Shown here one piece after another: positions 27,488 to 39,979 of a stretch of DNA of 64,000 nt. Below the pieces are notes generated by a model. It had not been told where the DNA came from. It was given only the letters and a program-made list of their open reading frames with translations, and made no database searches. The first letter of the stretch is position 1. Each line of letters opens with the position of its first letter. The stretch spans positions 1,860,001-1,924,000 of the forward strand of contig NC_015572.1 of the NCBI RefSeq assembly GCF_000214665.1, given 5' to 3'. The translations under genes and the position numbers were made by a program. Source of the stretch: Methylomonas methanica MC09. Its GTDB lineage: Bacteria; Pseudomonadota; Gammaproteobacteria; Methylococcales; Methylomonadaceae.

Positions 27488-27767
27488 AGGCTTCTACTCG
27501 GGCTTTTAATTTTTGACCGGTACGAAAGGTTACCACGCGGCGCGGTGTAATGGGAATTTCTTCGCCGGTTTTAGGGTTTCTGCCGGGACGACCGCTTTTA
27601 TCGCGCAGTTCAAATTTACCGAAGCCGGAAATTTTGACCTGTTCACCGCTTTCTAGTGAGCGTTTGATTTCTTCGAAAAAAAGTTCGACGATTTCCTTGG
27701 CCTCGCGCTTATTCAGGCCTAAATCTTCAAATAATTTTTCTGCAATATCTGCTTTAGTTAATGCCAC
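27471..27767 (-). CDS. ihfA: integration host factor subunit alpha
   Basis: A DNA-bending nucleoid protein of 98 residues that pairs with IHF beta. The family body is [20 protein letters not shown] and [19 protein letters not shown] chose GTG 27767, which yields the standard start (M)[13 protein letters not shown] and has GGGAG five bases upstream. An upstream GTG at 27773 would overlap the pheT stop and is possible. It is the usual gene after pheT. Confidence 0.95.
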   Translation of the reverse strand: MALTKADIAEKLFEDLGLNKREAKEIVELFFEEIKRSLESGEQVKISGFGKFELRDKSGRPGRNPKTGEEIPITPRRVVTFRTGQKLKARVEAYAGTQ

Positions 27768-27769
27768 AA

Positions 27770-30145
27770 TCACTCCCTCAATTTTGCATTTAATTCTGCT
27801 GTCATTTTTTCCAGCAACCTCCGAAATATAGCATCAATTTCAGAGTCGGTAAGGGTTTGGGTGAAATCTTGTAAGATCAGACTTAACGCCACGCTCTTAA
27901 AGCCTTCTTCAATGCCTTTACCTTGGTAAATATCGAAAATGGATACTTCGCGTACCGCCTGTTCGCGGCTGCTATTAATGCAGTTGATAAGGTCTTCGGC
28001 AGAGATGTTTTGTCGAACCAGTAACGCCATGTCGCGGCGAACGCTTGGAAATTTCGACAGCGCGGTGAATTTTGGTACCACGCGTTGCAAAATAGCGTCT
28101 TGTGCGATTTCGAACAGAAACACCGGGCTGTCGAAGCCCAATTGCTTTTCCAGATTAGGGTGCAGCATGCCGAATAAGCCAACCGCATGTGAACCGGCAT
28201 CGACAATTTCAGCGGTTTGGCCGGGATGCAGGGCTGGATGTTGGGCCGGTTTAAAGCTTAAACCGCCGGCTGTCAGGCTGAGCAAGGCTTCGACATCCGC
28301 TTTAACATCGAAGAAATCGATGTCTCTGGCTTTTTCGCCCCATTGTTCGGCGAATACGTTACCCAATGCCAGACCGGCCAACATTTTTTGCTGTTTTGTT
28401 TCGCCGTCTCGGCGCAAGAAACGCAAGCCGGATTCAAACAGGCGTACCCGGGTTTGCTGGCGATTGAGATTGTATTGTGCTGCGGTGAGCAGGCCGCACC
28501 ATAGCGTGGTACGCATTACCGCCAATTCCGATGAAATCGGATTCTGGATGCGGATGAACTCATCATTAGGTGCAACTGCGGTTTGCATGGCTTCATCGAC
28601 GAAACTATAGGTAATCGCTTCCTGATAACCTCTGTCAACCAGGCAGTCTTGCAGTCGTTCCAGCGTTAAACTGGCTTCCGGGGCTTTGCCCAGTTCCGTG
28701 CGCATCAGCAGATTGCTGCCTGGCAGGTTGTTATAACCGACGATGCGGCCGATCTCTTCCAGCAAATCGGCTTCGATGGCGATATCGAAGCGCCAGCCCG
28801 GCGGGGTGATTTCCCAGCCTTCGGCGTATTCGGCTACCTGCATGCCCAGACCTTTGAACAGGTTGGATACTTCGTCGCTAGTCAAGCGGATGCCCAATAT
28901 CTTTTGGATGCGTTGACTACGCAATTTGACCGGTAAACGGGCAGGGTAGTGCGCTTGACTGATAACGGCGTTGACGGAGCCGACGCTGCCGCCGGCAATT
29001 TCGACGATCAGTTGCGTGGCGCGTTCGATGGCGCGTTGTTGTAAGGTAAAATCCACGCCGCGCTCGAAACGGTGCGATGAGTCGGTGTGCAAACCGAACT
29101 GCCGTGCCTTGCCGGCGATAGTGCGCGGGCTGAAGAAGGCGCATTCCAGGAATATATCTTGGGTTTCATCCGAAACCGCGCTGGTGCTGCCGCCCATGAC
29201 TCCGGCAAGCGCTAAAGCCTGCTGTTGGTCGGCAATCACCAAGGCTTCGCCGTCCAGTTCTATGGTTTGATCATTCAGCAGGCTCAGGCTTTCGCCGGCG
29301 CGGCTGTTTCTGACCACGATGGGTGCGGACAGTTTGGCGGCGTCGAAGGCATGCAAGGGTTGGCCCAGTTCCAGCAGGACGTAGTTGGTGACGTCTACAA
29401 CCGGACTCAAGCTGCGTATGCCGCAACGGCGCAGGCGCTCCTGCATCCATAACGGTGTGACGGCGCTGGGATTGATGCCTTTGATCAGGCGCCCCAGATA
29501 GACAGGGCAGGCGTCCGGCGTCTCGACTTTGATTTCCAGGGTTTCCTGGTGTGCGACGGCAACCGCTACGCTGGCTTGTTGTTGAAATGCCAGTTTATTG
29601 ATTACCGCCACTTCGCGGGCTACGCCCTCGACGCTGAGGCAGTCAGCCCGGTTCGGTGTCAGGCCTAGCTCGATCACGTTGTCGTTTAAGGCCAGGTAGT
29701 CGCGTATGTCTTGGCCAACCGGCGCGTCGGCAGGTAATTCCATCAGGCCGTCGGAACTGGCCGCTAAGCCCAGTTCTTTTTCGGAGCACAGCATGCCGAA
29801 GGACAATTCGCCGCGCAGTTTGGATTCCTTGATTTTGAAATCGCCGGGCAGAACCGCACCGATCAAGGCCGCCGGAATTTTTAAGCCGGGACGCACGTTG
29901 CTGGCGCCGCAAACGATCTGCAGGGCTTCGGCCTGACCTACGTTGACTTTGCAAACTTTCAGCTTGTCGGCGTTGGGGTGTTGTTCGGTGCTGATGACTT
30001 CGCCTACCACCACGCCGCTGAATTGGGCGGCAACCGGTTGTACGGCGTCGACTTCCAGGCCGGCCATGGTCAATTGTTCGACCAGTTGTTCGGTGCTGAC
30101 GGGTGGATTGATCAGTTCCCTCAACCACGCTTCACTTACTTGCAT
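27770..30145 (-). CDS. pheT: phenylalanine--tRNA ligase subunit beta
   Basis: The large subunit of the PheRS heterotetramer, 791 residues, the normal length. The N-terminal tRNA-binding domain contains [20 protein letters not shown]. The B3/B4 editing region contains [20 protein letters not shown]. The B5 region has [16 protein letters not shown] and the C-terminal anticodon-binding fold has [12 protein letters not shown]. It follows pheS after 14 bases. Confidence 0.97.
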   Translation of the reverse strand: MQVSEAWLRELINPPVSTEQLVEQLTMAGLEVDAVQPVAAQFSGVVVGEVISTEQHPNADKLKVCKVNVGQAEALQIVCGASNVRPGLKIPAALIGAVLPGDFKIKESKLRGELSFGMLCSEKELGLAASSDGLMELPADAPVGQDIRDYLALNDNVIELGLTPNRADCLSVEGVAREVAVINKLAFQQQASVAVAVAHQETLEIKVETPDACPVYLGRLIKGINPSAVTPLWMQERLRRCGIRSLSPVVDVTNYVLLELGQPLHAFDAAKLSAPIVVRNSRAGESLSLLNDQTIELDGEALVIADQQQALALAGVMGGSTSAVSDETQDIFLECAFFSPRTIAGKARQFGLHTDSSHRFERGVDFTLQQRAIERATQLIVEIAGGSVGSVNAVISQAHYPARLPVKLRSQRIQKILGIRLTSDEVSNLFKGLGMQVAEYAEGWEITPPGWRFDIAIEADLLEEIGRIVGYNNLPGSNLLMRTELGKAPEASLTLERLQDCLVDRGYQEAITYSFVDEAMQTAVAPNDEFIRIQNPISSELAVMRTTLWCGLLTAAQYNLNRQQTRVRLFESGLRFLRRDGETKQQKMLAGLALGNVFAEQWGEKARDIDFFDVKADVEALLSLTAGGLSFKPAQHPALHPGQTAEIVDAGSHAVGLFGMLHPNLEKQLGFDSPVFLFEIAQDAILQRVVPKFTALSKFPSVRRDMALLVRQNISAEDLINCINSSREQAVREVSIFDIYQGKGIEEGFKSVALSLILQDFTQTLTDSEIDAIFRRLLEKMTAELNAKLRE

Positions 30146-30159
30146 GACTCAAACCACTC

Positions 30160-31182
<1,023 letters not shown>

Positions 31183-31237
31183 TCAGCTCACTTTTTGAAT
31201 TAGGAAGGATGATGCCAGGATAGGCATCTGCGGCTTT

Positions 31238-31272
31238 GCCGCTCGGAAAACTCCCCGCTACAGCGGGGAGGT
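31238..31272 (-). terminator. hairpin between rplT and pheS (partial terminator or attenuator)
   Basis: On the minus strand CTCCCCGCTGTAGCGGGGAG forms a nine-pair stem followed by TTTT, then a second small hairpin (GCGGCAAAGCCGC, near 31231-31243). The position corresponds to the pheST attenuator of enterobacteria, but I do not see a Phe-rich leader peptide. It may reduce read-through from rplT into pheS. Confidence 0.5.
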
Positions 31273-31316
31273 AATCTTTTTTCGTTTGCCGGCCGGGCCG
31301 GCGGCAACCTTAAAGC

Positions 31317-31679
31317 TTAAGGTTTGCTTTGGTGTGCGATGGCAACTTTCGCGATTTCGGCGAAAGCGTCCATGTCGCGCACAGCCAAGTCGGCCAAAAC
31401 TTTGCGGTCAATGGCGACATTGGCTTTGGTCAAGCCATTGATCATGCGGCTGTAGGAAATGCCGCACATGCGGGCTGCCGCATTGATCCGCACGATCCAC
31501 AAGGCGCGGAATTGGCGTTTTTTCTGTTTACGGTCGCGGTATGCGTATTGGCCGGCTTTGATAACCGCCTGTTTAGCTACGCGATAAACCCGACTACGGG
31601 CGCCGTAGTAACCTTTAGCCAGTTTTAAAATCTTTTTGTGTCTTGCTCTAGCGGTGACGCCGCGTTTTACTCTTGCCAT
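31317..31679 (-). CDS. rplT: 50S ribosomal protein L20
   Basis: A 120-residue ribosomal protein needed for early 50S assembly. The very basic N-terminus is [20 protein letters not shown], and the globular part contains [20 protein letters not shown]. It lies in the usual infC-rpmI-rplT order. In E. coli it also represses its own operon through the mRNA. Confidence 0.97.
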   Translation of the reverse strand: MARVKRGVTARARHKKILKLAKGYYGARSRVYRVAKQAVIKAGQYAYRDRKQKKRQFRALWIVRINAAARMCGISYSRMINGLTKANVAIDRKVLADLAVRDMDAFAEIAKVAIAHQSKP

Positions 31680-31709
31680 TTTCTTCTCTCTTTAAATGAT
31701 GATGTTTAA

Positions 31710-31907
31710 TCAACTATAAGGCAGCATGCGCGCTACCAATGGCGCATCTGAAGGATGAAGAATGGCTGTTTTACGCAGCTGTCTTTTCCGCTTGGTGGTT
31801 TTTTTGGTCAAAATATGACGTCTGTGCGATTGTTTGCACTTAAAACCGCCGGTGCCGGTTTTCTTGAAGCGCTTACCCGCGCCGCTATGGCTTTTCATTT
31901 TTGGCAT
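31710..31907 (-). CDS. rpmI: 50S ribosomal protein L35
   Basis: A 65-residue basic protein ([39 protein letters not shown]) of the large subunit, of normal length. It lies 30 bases before rplT and 145 after infC. Confidence 0.97.
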   Translation of the reverse strand: MPKMKSHSGAGKRFKKTGTGGFKCKQSHRRHILTKKTTKRKRQLRKTAILHPSDAPLVARMLPYS

Positions 31908-32052
31908 TTGTTTTCTCCAATGATTAAAAATAAAGTCCCTGAGATAAAACCCAGTGAGGCAAAATGCTTGGCCCCATTGAATTTTTGGTGGGCAAAACCC
32001 ACCTCAACCGAATCATCCTGATCCGATAAACTGTTTTAATAAACAGTTAAAA

Positions 32053-32577
32053 TTATTTTTTCTTTTTCGGTCCCATGACCATGATCATTTGTCGGCCTTC
32101 CAGCTTGGGAAACTGCTCGACAGCGGCGATTTCTTCCAAGTCGGTTTCAATCCGCTTTAACAAATCCATACCCAGTTCGCGATGCGACATTTCCCGGCCT
32201 TTGAAACGTACGGTGATTTTGGTTTTATCGCCGTCGTTAAGGAATTTCGTCAAATTACGCAGCTTGACCTGATAGTCACCCTCTTCGGTGCCCGGTCTGA
32301 ATTTGATTTCCTTGATCTGGATTTGCTTTTGCTTTTTCTTGGCGGCTTGCAGCTTTTTGTTAAGCTCAAACGAATATTTGCCGTAATCCATGACTTTGCA
32401 AACCGGAGGATCGGCATTGGGCGATATTTCGACCAGATCCATGTTTGCATCATAGGCAAGTTGTAATGCTTCGTTGATTGAAACAACCCCGACTTGTTCA
32501 CCTTCGGCGCCTATTAACCTAACCCGTCTAGCGGTGATTTCGGTGTTTAAACGCGTTGCATCTTTTTTAGAGCTGAT
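32053..32577 (-). CDS. infC: translation initiation factor IF-3
   Basis: A 174-residue factor that keeps ribosomal subunits apart and checks start codons. The N-terminal domain ([20 protein letters not shown]) and the C-terminal domain ([31 protein letters not shown]) are complete. No ATG, GTG or TTG gives a full-length protein. The frame begins at a rare ATC codon (32577-32575) with GGAGG eight bases upstream. Non-canonical infC starts are a known basis of IF-3 autoregulation. The first ATG (near 32442) would delete about 45 conserved residues. Confidence 0.94.
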   Translation of the reverse strand: MSSKKDATRLNTEITARRVRLIGAEGEQVGVVSINEALQLAYDANMDLVEISPNADPPVCKVMDYGKYSFELNKKLQAAKKKQKQIQIKEIKFRPGTEEGDYQVKLRNLTKFLNDGDKTKITVRFKGREMSHRELGMDLLKRIETDLEEIAAVEQFPKLEGRQMIMVMGPKKKK

Positions 32578-32599
32578 ACCCTAATCCTCCAAGTTGTTA

Positions 32600-34507
32600 T
32601 TATTTTCTGTCCGCAATATCGGAATTCAAGCGTTCGATCAACGCACTGACTGCCAAGCTCCCGAGGTCTTCACCTTTTTGGGTGCGGACGGATACGGTTT
32701 GATTATCCAGTTCTTTGTCACCAATAATCAAAAGATATGGCACACGCTGCATGGAATGCTCGCGGATTTTAAAGCCTATCTTCTCATTTCTCAAGTCAAT
32801 TTTGCTTCTAAAGCCTTGTTTTTCCAGTTCTAGCCGAACGTTTTCGGCGTATTCGGCGTGCCGATCGGTAATATTCATGACTACCAATTGCACCGGCGCC
32901 AGCCATAACGGGAAATTTCCGGCGTGTTGCTCGATCAATATACCGATGAAGCGTTCCAGCGAGCCCAGTATCGCACGATGCAGCATCACGGGTACGTGTC
33001 TTGCGCTGTCTTCGCCGATATAAGAGGCGCCAAGCCGCTCGGGCATGGAGAAGTCGACTTGTATTGTACCGCATTGCCAGACCCGGCCGATGCAGTCTTT
33101 CAGCGAGAATTCGATTTTTGGGCCGTAAAATGCGCCTTCGCCGGGCTGCAGCTGCCAATCCAGGCCTTTGGTATTCAGGGCCAGTTCCAGGGCGTTTTCG
33201 GATTTGTCCCAGACCGCGTCGTCGCCAACCCGGTTTTCCGGGCGGGTGGACAGCTTGATGATGACTTCCTCGAAACCGAAATCTTTATACACTTCGAACA
33301 ACAAGTCGATGAAGGTGGCGACTTCCGATTGAATCTGGTCTTCGGTACAGAAAATGTGCGCATCGTCCTGTACGAAGTTTCTGACCCGCATCAGGCCGTG
33401 CAGGGTGCCGGACGGCTCGTTGCGGTGGCAGGAACCGAATTCAGCCAAGCGTACGGGCAGGTCGCGATAACTTTTTATGCCTTGGTTGTAAATCTGAATG
33501 TGGCAGGGGCAGTTCATCGGTTTAACCGCATAGTCGCGGTTTTCCGAATTGGTGGTAAACATCATGGCGCTGAACTTATCCCAGTGCCCGGATTTTTCCC
33601 ATAGACTGCGATCGACGATTTGCGGAGTTTTGACTTCGCCATAACCGTTTACCCGCAGTTTCTCTCGCACGTATTGCTCGACTTGCTGATAAATCGCCCA
33701 GCCCTTGTCGTGCCAGAACACCATGCCGGGTGCTTCTTCCTGGGTGTGGAACAAGTCCAGGGTTTTGCCGATTTTTCGGTGGTCGCGCTTCTCCGCCTCT
33801 TCCAGTCTGTGCAGATAAGCCGCCAATTCCTTGCCGTCAGTCCAGGCGGTGCCGTAAATGCGTTGCAGCATTTCGTTGTTGGAATCGCCGCGCCAATAGG
33901 CGCCGGCGATTTTCATTAATTTAAAGGCTTTCAGTTTGCCGGTGCTGGGCACGTGCGGGCCGCGGCATAAATCGGTGAAATCGCCTTGGGTGTACAGAGA
34001 CAAGTCTTCGTTGGCCGGAATCGAAGCGATGATTTCCGCTTTGTATTTTTCGCCCAGGCCGAGGAAGAAATTAACCGCCTCGTCGCGCGACATCAGCGAG
34101 CGGCTGACCGGAATATCCTGTGCCGCCAGTTCCTGCATTTTCTTTTCGATGTCGGTCAGGTCTTCCGGTGTAAACGAGCGCTCGAAGGCGATATCGTAAT
34201 AAAAGCCGTTTTCGATGACCGGGCCGATCGTGATTTGTGCGCTGGGAAACAGTTGTTTGACTGCTTGCGCCAACAGGTGAGCCGTGGAGTGGCGGATGAC
34301 TTCCAGGCCGGCTTCGTCTTTGCTGGTAACTATTTGCAGGCTGGCGTCGCTGTCGATCAAAGTGCTGGCATCGACCAGTTTGTCGTTGACCTTGCCGGCC
34401 AGCGTGGCTTTGGCCAAACCGGAACCGATAGCTTGGGCAACATCCATCACCGTTACCGCGTGGTCGAATTGACGCTGTGAACCGTCGGGAAGAGTAATTA
34501 CTGGCAT
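32600..34507 (-). CDS. thrS: threonine--tRNA ligase
   Basis: A class II synthetase of 635 residues. In order it has a TGS domain ([20 protein letters not shown]), the editing domain with [12 protein letters not shown] and the HxxxC zinc/editing residues, and the catalytic core ([20 protein letters not shown]). The anticodon-binding domain is at the C-terminus ([20 protein letters not shown]). It is 22 bases upstream of infC, as in E. coli, so the whole minus-strand block may be read from here. Confidence 0.98.
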   Translation of the reverse strand: MPVITLPDGSQRQFDHAVTVMDVAQAIGSGLAKATLAGKVNDKLVDASTLIDSDASLQIVTSKDEAGLEVIRHSTAHLLAQAVKQLFPSAQITIGPVIENGFYYDIAFERSFTPEDLTDIEKKMQELAAQDIPVSRSLMSRDEAVNFFLGLGEKYKAEIIASIPANEDLSLYTQGDFTDLCRGPHVPSTGKLKAFKLMKIAGAYWRGDSNNEMLQRIYGTAWTDGKELAAYLHRLEEAEKRDHRKIGKTLDLFHTQEEAPGMVFWHDKGWAIYQQVEQYVREKLRVNGYGEVKTPQIVDRSLWEKSGHWDKFSAMMFTTNSENRDYAVKPMNCPCHIQIYNQGIKSYRDLPVRLAEFGSCHRNEPSGTLHGLMRVRNFVQDDAHIFCTEDQIQSEVATFIDLLFEVYKDFGFEEVIIKLSTRPENRVGDDAVWDKSENALELALNTKGLDWQLQPGEGAFYGPKIEFSLKDCIGRVWQCGTIQVDFSMPERLGASYIGEDSARHVPVMLHRAILGSLERFIGILIEQHAGNFPLWLAPVQLVVMNITDRHAEYAENVRLELEKQGFRSKIDLRNEKIGFKIREHSMQRVPYLLIIGDKELDNQTVSVRTQKGEDLGSLAVSALIERLNSDIADRK

Positions 34508-34522
34508 GTTCGATTCCGCAAT

Positions 34523-34549
34523 AAAAAAAGCACCGGCTAGCGGTGCTTT
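34523..34549 (-). terminator. terminator downstream of tRNA-Val
   Basis: On the minus strand a nine-pair stem (AAAGCACCG with CGGTGCTTT) is followed by a run of T. It lies just after the tRNA-Val gene and before thrS. The stem is also flanked by A/T on the other side. Confidence 0.8.
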
Positions 34550-34556
34550 AAATCTA

Positions 34557-34633
34557 TGGTAGGCGCGAGTGGACTCGAACCACCGACCCCCACCATGTCA
34601 AGGTGGTGCTCTAACCAACTGAGCTACGCGCCT
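34557..34633 (-). tRNA. tRNA-Val (anticodon GAC)
   Basis: Minus-strand cloverleaf with acceptor AGGCGCG pairing to CGCGCCT, D-arm TAGCTCAGTTGGTTAGAGCA, anticodon arm CCACCTTGACATGGTGG with GAC at 34-36, and T-arm GGTTCGAGTCC. The 3' CCA is encoded (34557-34559). Confidence 0.97.
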
Positions 34634-34711
34634 AAAGTCTGTCGTTCGAGCCGCGCATTATATCGGCATTATTCAGTTGTGCAAGCTATTTCTAAATTAA
34701 TGGCTTATTTT

Positions 34712-37700
34712 TTACACCAAAACCCGCTCGATACCGCCGTTCGAAGCCTGCTTGATGTAGTTCTTCATCCAGTCTTTGCCCAACACGTGTTTGGCGATTT
34801 CCACCACGATGTAATCGACTTCCAATTGCTCGACGTCGCCTTGATAGCGTTGCAGGCCCTGCATGCAGGAAGGGCAGGAGGTGAGCATTTTCATCGGCCC
34901 GTCATAGCCGTCGCTACGTAGTTTTTGGGCATCGTTTTGCAGTTCCTCGGCCTTGCGGTAGCGGACTTGGGTGGAAATGTCCGGGCGGGCAACCGCCAGG
35001 GTGCCGGATTCTCCGCAGCAACGTTCGGATTTACTGACTTTCGCACCAACCAAGCCGGCAACGGTTTTTAACGGGTCTTGCAGCTTCATGGGGCTGTGGC
35101 AGGGGTCGTGGTAGACATAGCGGTCGCCGCCGACACCGTCGAGTTTGACGCCTTTTTCCAGCAGATATTCGTGAATGTCGATCAAGCGGCAGCCGGGGAA
35201 AATTTTGTCGAATTCATAATCCAGCAATTGATCCAGACACGTACCGCAACTGACCACCACGGTTTTGATATCCAGATAATTCAAAGTGTTGGCCACCCGG
35301 TGAAACAGCACCCGGTTGTCGGTGGTGATTTCCTGAGCTTTGTCGTCCTGCCCGGCGGCGCGCTGCGGGTAGCCGCAACACAAATAGCCGGGCGGCAGCA
35401 CGGTTTGCACACCGATTTCGTAGAGCATGGCTTGCGTAGCCAAACCGACTTGGGAAAACAAGCGCTCGGAGCCGCAGCCGGGGAAATAGAACACCGCCTC
35501 CGAATCGGTCTGGGTTTTTTGCCGGTCGCGGATGATGGGCACGATTTGGTCGCTTTCTATGCCCAACAAAGCGCGAGCGGTTTTAGTCGGTAATTTGCCG
35601 GGCATTTTGCGGTTGGTGAAATGAATCACATACTCGCGCATCTCCGGTTTGCCGGTCGATGACGGCGGATGTGCCAACTGCGCCCGGCCCCACGGCCTGA
35701 GAAAAATGCTGCCCAAACGTTGCGCTTTGTACGACCATTCGATCAACAGTTTACGCATTAATTTGACGCTGTTGGGCCGGTTGGTGCTCAAAAAAGCGAT
35801 GGCGGCTGTTTTAACCGGATTAAAACTCTGCTTGCCCATTTTGCGCAGCAGGTTGCGCATATTCATCGATACGTCGCCGAAGTCGATATCGACGGGGCAG
35901 GGGTTGTAGCATTTATGGCAGACCGTGCAATGGTCGGCCACGTCTTCAAACTCTTTCCAATGGGTGATGGAAATGCCGCGCCGGGTTTGTTCCTCGTACA
36001 AAAAGGCTTCGATCAACAACGAGGTCGCCAGAATTTTATTGCGCGGCGAGTACAATAAATTGGCGTTGGGGACGTGCGTGGAGCAGACCGGTTTGCATTT
36101 CCCGCAACGCAGGCAATCTTTCACCGAGTCGGAAATGGCGCCGATATCGCTTTGCTGCATAATCAGCGATTCGAAGCCCATCAAACTGAACGACGTGGTG
36201 TAGGCGCTGCGTAAATCGGCGCCCGGCATTAATTTGCCGCGATTGAAGCGGCCTTCCGGATCGACTTGCTGTTTGTAGGCATGAAAGCTGGATAGCTCTT
36301 CGGCGTTTAAAAATTCGTACTTGGTAATGCCTATGCCGTGTTCGCCGGATATGACCCCGCCCAGCGAACGCGCCAATTCCATGATGCGCGCTACGGCCTG
36401 ATTGGCTTCCTGCAACATTTCGTAGTGGTCGGAATTGACCGGCAGATTGGTGTGTACGTTACCGTCGCCGGCATGCATGTGCAGGGCTACAAATACTCTG
36501 CCGCGCAATATGTCCTTATGCAGGGTGTCGATACGCTCGATAATTGGGCGGAAATTATCGCCGACGAATATTTCTTTCAAGCGCGGCAACAACTCCTGTT
36601 TCCAAGAGACCCGTAGCGAATAATCCTGTAGGCGATGGAATACGGTGGGCTGTTCGGTGCGGTTGCTCAGCTCGCCGACCTGGATGCCGTACTCCGCAAA
36701 CAGGGCTTCGGCCTGTTGCAGCGGCATGTCCAGATTTTCGTACAGCCATTGCCAGCGGGCGTGAACCGACTCTATGGCGGACAAGGCTTGTTTACGCCGG
36801 TCGTAAATCAGCGTGGCCTTGTCGACGCCGTCCTCATAAAAGCGTACCGGTAAGTCGCCGGATAAAAACCGGCTGAGCGCCTCGCATAAACGCAGTTTAT
36901 TGCGCAGGGACAGTTCGATGTTGATGCGTTCGATGCCGTCGCAGTAGTCGCCCATGCGCGGCAGCGGAATCACCACGTCTTCGTTGATTTTGAAGGCGTT
37001 GGTATGTTTGGCGATAGCCGCGGTGCGGGCTCTGTCCAGCCAGAACTTTTTGCGGGTTTCCGGGCTGACGGCGATAAAGCCTTCCGCGCCGCGGGCATTG
37101 CAGATTCGCACCACTTCCGAGGCGGCCCAAGCCACTTGGTTGTCGTCGTCGCCAACGATGTCGCCGATCAGCACCATTTTGGGCCGGCCGTGTTGCTTGG
37201 CCTTGCTGGCATAGCCGACGGCCTTTACATAACGTTCGTCCAAATGCTCGAGTCCGGCCAGCATTACCCGGGTTGGACCCGCTTTGGGTAGCGCAGCCAG
37301 AAAATCGCGAATCTCCACGATAGACGGCACCGCTTCGCGCACCTGACCGTAAAATTCCAGGCAAAAGGTACGGGTGTGCGGCGGCATTTTGTGCAAAATC
37401 CAGCGCGCCGACGTGATGATGCCGTCGCAGCCTTCTTTTTGGATGCCGGGCAGGCCGCCTAAAAATTTGTCGGTGACGTCCTTGCCCAATTCGCCCTTGC
37501 GGAAATCGGACCCGGACATCAGCAGTTGCTGTTCCGAGACTAAGTTCTGCCGCTTGGCGTCGAAATACTTCAGGTTAAACGTAACCTGTTCCTGATCGTG
37601 AATTTTGCCGAGATTGTGGTTGATGCGCTCGACTTCCAACCAGTTGCCGTCCGGCGTGACCATGCGCCAGGACAATAAATTATCCAGGGCCGTGCCCCAC

Positions 37701-38629
37701 AACACGGCCTTTTTGCCGCCGGCATTCATGGCGACGTTACCGCCCACGCAAGAGGCGTCGGCCGAAGTCGGGTCGCAAGCAAACACCAGGTCTGCACTGT
37801 CGGCAACGTCCATAACCCGCCGCGTTACCACGCCCGCCCCGGTATAAATCGTCGCGTAGGTTTGTTCGACGCCCGGTAAGTGCGTCGCCGGCTCGACGTT
37901 GCCGATTTCCACCAGTTTTTCGGTATTGATGACGGCGGAGTAGGGTGTCAAAGGCACCGCGCCGCCGGTATAACCGGTACCGCCGCCGCGCGGAATAATG
38001 GTCAAGCCCAGCTTGATGCAGTCGCGCACCATATGGCCGACTTCGTCTTCGCTATTCGGGTAAAGCACCACGAACGGATATTCCACCCGCCAGTCGGTGG
38101 CGTCGGTGACATGCGAAACCCGGGCAAAGCCGTCGAAACGGATATTGTCCTTGCGGGTGTGTTTGGAAAGCAGGCTCAGCGCTTTGCGGCGCATCTCCCG
38201 CGTGCGGTCGAAATGGGCGGCAAACGCATCCACGGCCTGTTGCGCGGCTTCGATCAAGGACATGACCCGGCGGGCGCGATCGGGATTTAAGGCTTCGTGC
38301 TCGTGATGACGTTTCTCCATCTGTATCAGGCGATGGCGTAAGGCGTCCAGCAAGGCGCGGCGGCGTTTGGCGTTATCGAGTAAATCGTCTTCCAGGTAGG
38401 GGTTGCGCTGCACGGCCCAGATATCGCCCAATACTTCGAACAACATGCGCGCGGAGCGGCCGGTAATGCGCTCTCCGCGCAATGTTTCCAGGACTCGCCA
38501 ATGTTGTTCGCCCAGCAGGCGAATGACGATTTCGCGGTCGGAAAAAGAGGTGTAGTTATAAGGAATTTCGCGGAGCCGGGAAGGCGCCGCATCGGAAAAC
38601 AAAGGGGAAAATTCGGAATCCACAGTCAT
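34712..38629 (-). CDS. giant FAD-linked oxidase fused to Fe-S (CCG-domain) subunit, DUF3683-type
   Basis: About 1305 residues combining parts that are often separate in D-lactate or glycolate oxidases. The N-terminal region ([20 protein letters not shown]) matches DUF3683. An FAD-binding domain follows ([20 protein letters not shown]), then an FAD-oxidase C domain ([14 protein letters not shown]). Two 4Fe-4S motifs are present ([23 protein letters not shown]). Two CCG repeats end the protein ([17 protein letters not shown]). I used ATG 38629 ([11 protein letters not shown]); an upstream ATG at 38668 is possible. It is probably a membrane-associated 2-hydroxyacid dehydrogenase, substrate unknown. 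Confidence 0.9.
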   Translation of the reverse strand: MTVDSEFSPLFSDAAPSRLREIPYNYTSFSDREIVIRLLGEQHWRVLETLRGERITGRSARMLFEVLGDIWAVQRNPYLEDDLLDNAKRRRALLDALRHRLIQMEKRHHEHEALNPDRARRVMSLIEAAQQAVDAFAAHFDRTREMRRKALSLLSKHTRKDNIRFDGFARVSHVTDATDWRVEYPFVVLYPNSEDEVGHMVRDCIKLGLTIIPRGGGTGYTGGAVPLTPYSAVINTEKLVEIGNVEPATHLPGVEQTYATIYTGAGVVTRRVMDVADSADLVFACDPTSADASCVGGNVAMNAGGKKAVLWGTALDNLLSWRMVTPDGNWLEVERINHNLGKIHDQEQVTFNLKYFDAKRQNLVSEQQLLMSGSDFRKGELGKDVTDKFLGGLPGIQKEGCDGIITSARWILHKMPPHTRTFCLEFYGQVREAVPSIVEIRDFLAALPKAGPTRVMLAGLEHLDERYVKAVGYASKAKQHGRPKMVLIGDIVGDDDNQVAWAASEVVRICNARGAEGFIAVSPETRKKFWLDRARTAAIAKHTNAFKINEDVVIPLPRMGDYCDGIERINIELSLRNKLRLCEALSRFLSGDLPVRFYEDGVDKATLIYDRRKQALSAIESVHARWQWLYENLDMPLQQAEALFAEYGIQVGELSNRTEQPTVFHRLQDYSLRVSWKQELLPRLKEIFVGDNFRPIIERIDTLHKDILRGRVFVALHMHAGDGNVHTNLPVNSDHYEMLQEANQAVARIMELARSLGGVISGEHGIGITKYEFLNAEELSSFHAYKQQVDPEGRFNRGKLMPGADLRSAYTTSFSLMGFESLIMQQSDIGAISDSVKDCLRCGKCKPVCSTHVPNANLLYSPRNKILATSLLIEAFLYEEQTRRGISITHWKEFEDVADHCTVCHKCYNPCPVDIDFGDVSMNMRNLLRKMGKQSFNPVKTAAIAFLSTNRPNSVKLMRKLLIEWSYKAQRLGSIFLRPWGRAQLAHPPSSTGKPEMREYVIHFTNRKMPGKLPTKTARALLGIESDQIVPIIRDRQKTQTDSEAVFYFPGCGSERLFSQVGLATQAMLYEIGVQTVLPPGYLCCGYPQRAAGQDDKAQEITTDNRVLFHRVANTLNYLDIKTVVVSCGTCLDQLLDYEFDKIFPGCRLIDIHEYLLEKGVKLDGVGGDRYVYHDPCHSPMKLQDPLKTVAGLVGAKVSKSERCCGESGTLAVARPDISTQVRYRKAEELQNDAQKLRSDGYDGPMKMLTSCPSCMQGLQRYQGDVEQLEVDYIVVEIAKHVLGKDWMKNYIKQASNGGIERVLV

Positions 38630-38787
38630 CCCAGCTAATGGCGTGGTTGAAAAAGCGAATTGTAACATTCGCCAAGGCCGGAAAATACCTTAAAGGCTAG
38701 GTCGGATTTGGGTTTAGGCAGGGCCGACAGGTACCCGAGCGTGTTACGAGCACCGGCGGTGCCTGTTATTAGCGTATTTGGATTTGC

Positions 38788-39132
38788 TTAACCCAATTTA
38801 AAGCCGACATAAAATCCGCCCGCCCCGCTAACCCCTCTGCTGGTAATAACGGCCAAATGATCCAGCAGGAAACCGCCTGAATCCTTGGCGGCCTGAGCGG
38901 AGAGACTGGCGGCATCCTGCAAGGCGGCGCCATTAATGCTGATGACGCCGTATGATTCGGCAATGAACAGCAGGGTGACGATTGCGCCGCCGACGAAAAG
39001 CGCGGTTTTCAGCATTTTCTTGGCGAAGTAGCCTACTGCCAAACCGATAATGAACGGCGCCCCCACATTACCCAGTAAGAAAGCGGACGAAAAAATATCA
39101 TTGCTTGGGGAGGATGTCGTGTAGTCGTTCAT
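38788..39132 (-). CDS. FUN14-family membrane protein
   Basis: A 114-residue protein with glycine-rich hydrophobic helices typical of FUN14-family proteins (FIIGLAVGYFAKKMLKTALF, then GGAIVTLLFIAESYG) and a C-terminal GFYVGFKLG. The bacterial function is unknown. It is followed by a 100-base gap to the EI24/CysZ-like gene on the same strand. Confidence 0.8.
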   Translation of the reverse strand: MNDYTTSSPSNDIFSSAFLLGNVGAPFIIGLAVGYFAKKMLKTALFVGGAIVTLLFIAESYGVISINGAALQDAASLSAQAAKDSGGFLLDHLAVITSRGVSGAGGFYVGFKLG

Positions 39133-39232
39133 GGTAAGTATTTGCTGGGTGCGGGAGTTAGACGCGAAAACAGCTGTATCATACTATCGAACCGATAGAA
39201 ATGTCGCATTGGAAATCCAGCGCAAAGACGTC

Positions 39233-39979
39233 TTAATCCGATTTCGGAATACCGATTTGTCCGGCTTCCGCCAGCCCGTGGATATACAGGGTGGCGCCGA
39301 TCACGGCGGCTTGGCCGATAAACAGATTGATCACCGGCAGGGTCAGGGCAAAGCCCGTTACGCCGCCGAAACTTAAAGCGCCCCAACGGGATTGCCGTAA
39401 AAACCGCTTTTGCGCCGGAAAGGTCAGGCCGCGGTTTTCCAGCGGGTAAGCCATGAATTCCATGGCATATCCCCAGGCGGCAAACGCCGCCCACAACAGC
39501 GGTGCGATCAGGTTCACGACCGGGATCAAAAACAAAAACAGTAACGGCACTATCCGCACCAGCAAATAGCCGACCCGCCTTAATTCGCCCACGAACACCT
39601 TGTCCCAGGGTTGTTCGACAATGGGTAGGTCCTGGCCGGTAATGATTTGCAGTACCTTGGCCGACAGCACGCTGTAATAGGGCGCCGCAATCAGATTGGC
39701 CAGCAAGGTAAAGGTAAAGAAACCGATGACCAAAAAGCTGACGAAAAACAGCGGCCATAAAATCCAGTTCAACCAAGCCAGCCAGTCCGGAATAAATTCG
39801 TGTATCAAGGCCGAGACGGAATGGTAGCCCAACACGAAGGCGCCGCTGTACAGCACAATGTTGATGAACAACGGAATCAACAGGTATTTGCGCAGCTGCG
39901 GATGATTCAGCAGTTTCGCGCCTTGCAGCAAACAGCGCAAGGCGAACACGGGATTATTGCCGCGTTTGATGTTTAGCAT
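39233..39979 (-). CDS. cysZ: EI24 domain protein (CysZ-like)
   Basis: A membrane protein of 248 residues with the EI24/CysZ pattern: LLNHPQLRKYLLIPLFINIV, several long hydrophobic helices, ANLIAAPYYSVLSAKVLQ and ALSFGGVTGFALTLPVINLF. CysZ imports sulfate. ATG 39979 is preceded by CAGGAG. It overlaps the mtnA stop by seven bases, so the two are cotranscribed. Sulfate transport is a family inference only. Confidence 0.85.
   Translation of the reverse strand: MLNIKRGNNPVFALRCLLQGAKLLNHPQLRKYLLIPLFINIVLYSGAFVLGYHSVSALIHEFIPDWLAWLNWILWPLFFVSFLVIGFFTFTLLANLIAAPYYSVLSAKVLQIITGQDLPIVEQPWDKVFVGELRRVGYLLVRIVPLLFLFLIPVVNLIAPLLWAAFAAWGYAMEFMAYPLENRGLTFPAQKRFLRQSRWGALSFGGVTGFALTLPVINLFIGQAAVIGATLYIHGLAEAGQIGIPKSD

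Noticed and set aside
32924..33604. 226-codon open frame antisense to thrS
   Set aside because: Complete overlap with conserved thrS and no family motif.
39129..39776. 215-codon minus-strand open frame overlapping the EI24/CysZ-like gene
   Set aside because: The other frame on the same strand carries the hydrophobic family pattern. This one is basic and patternless.
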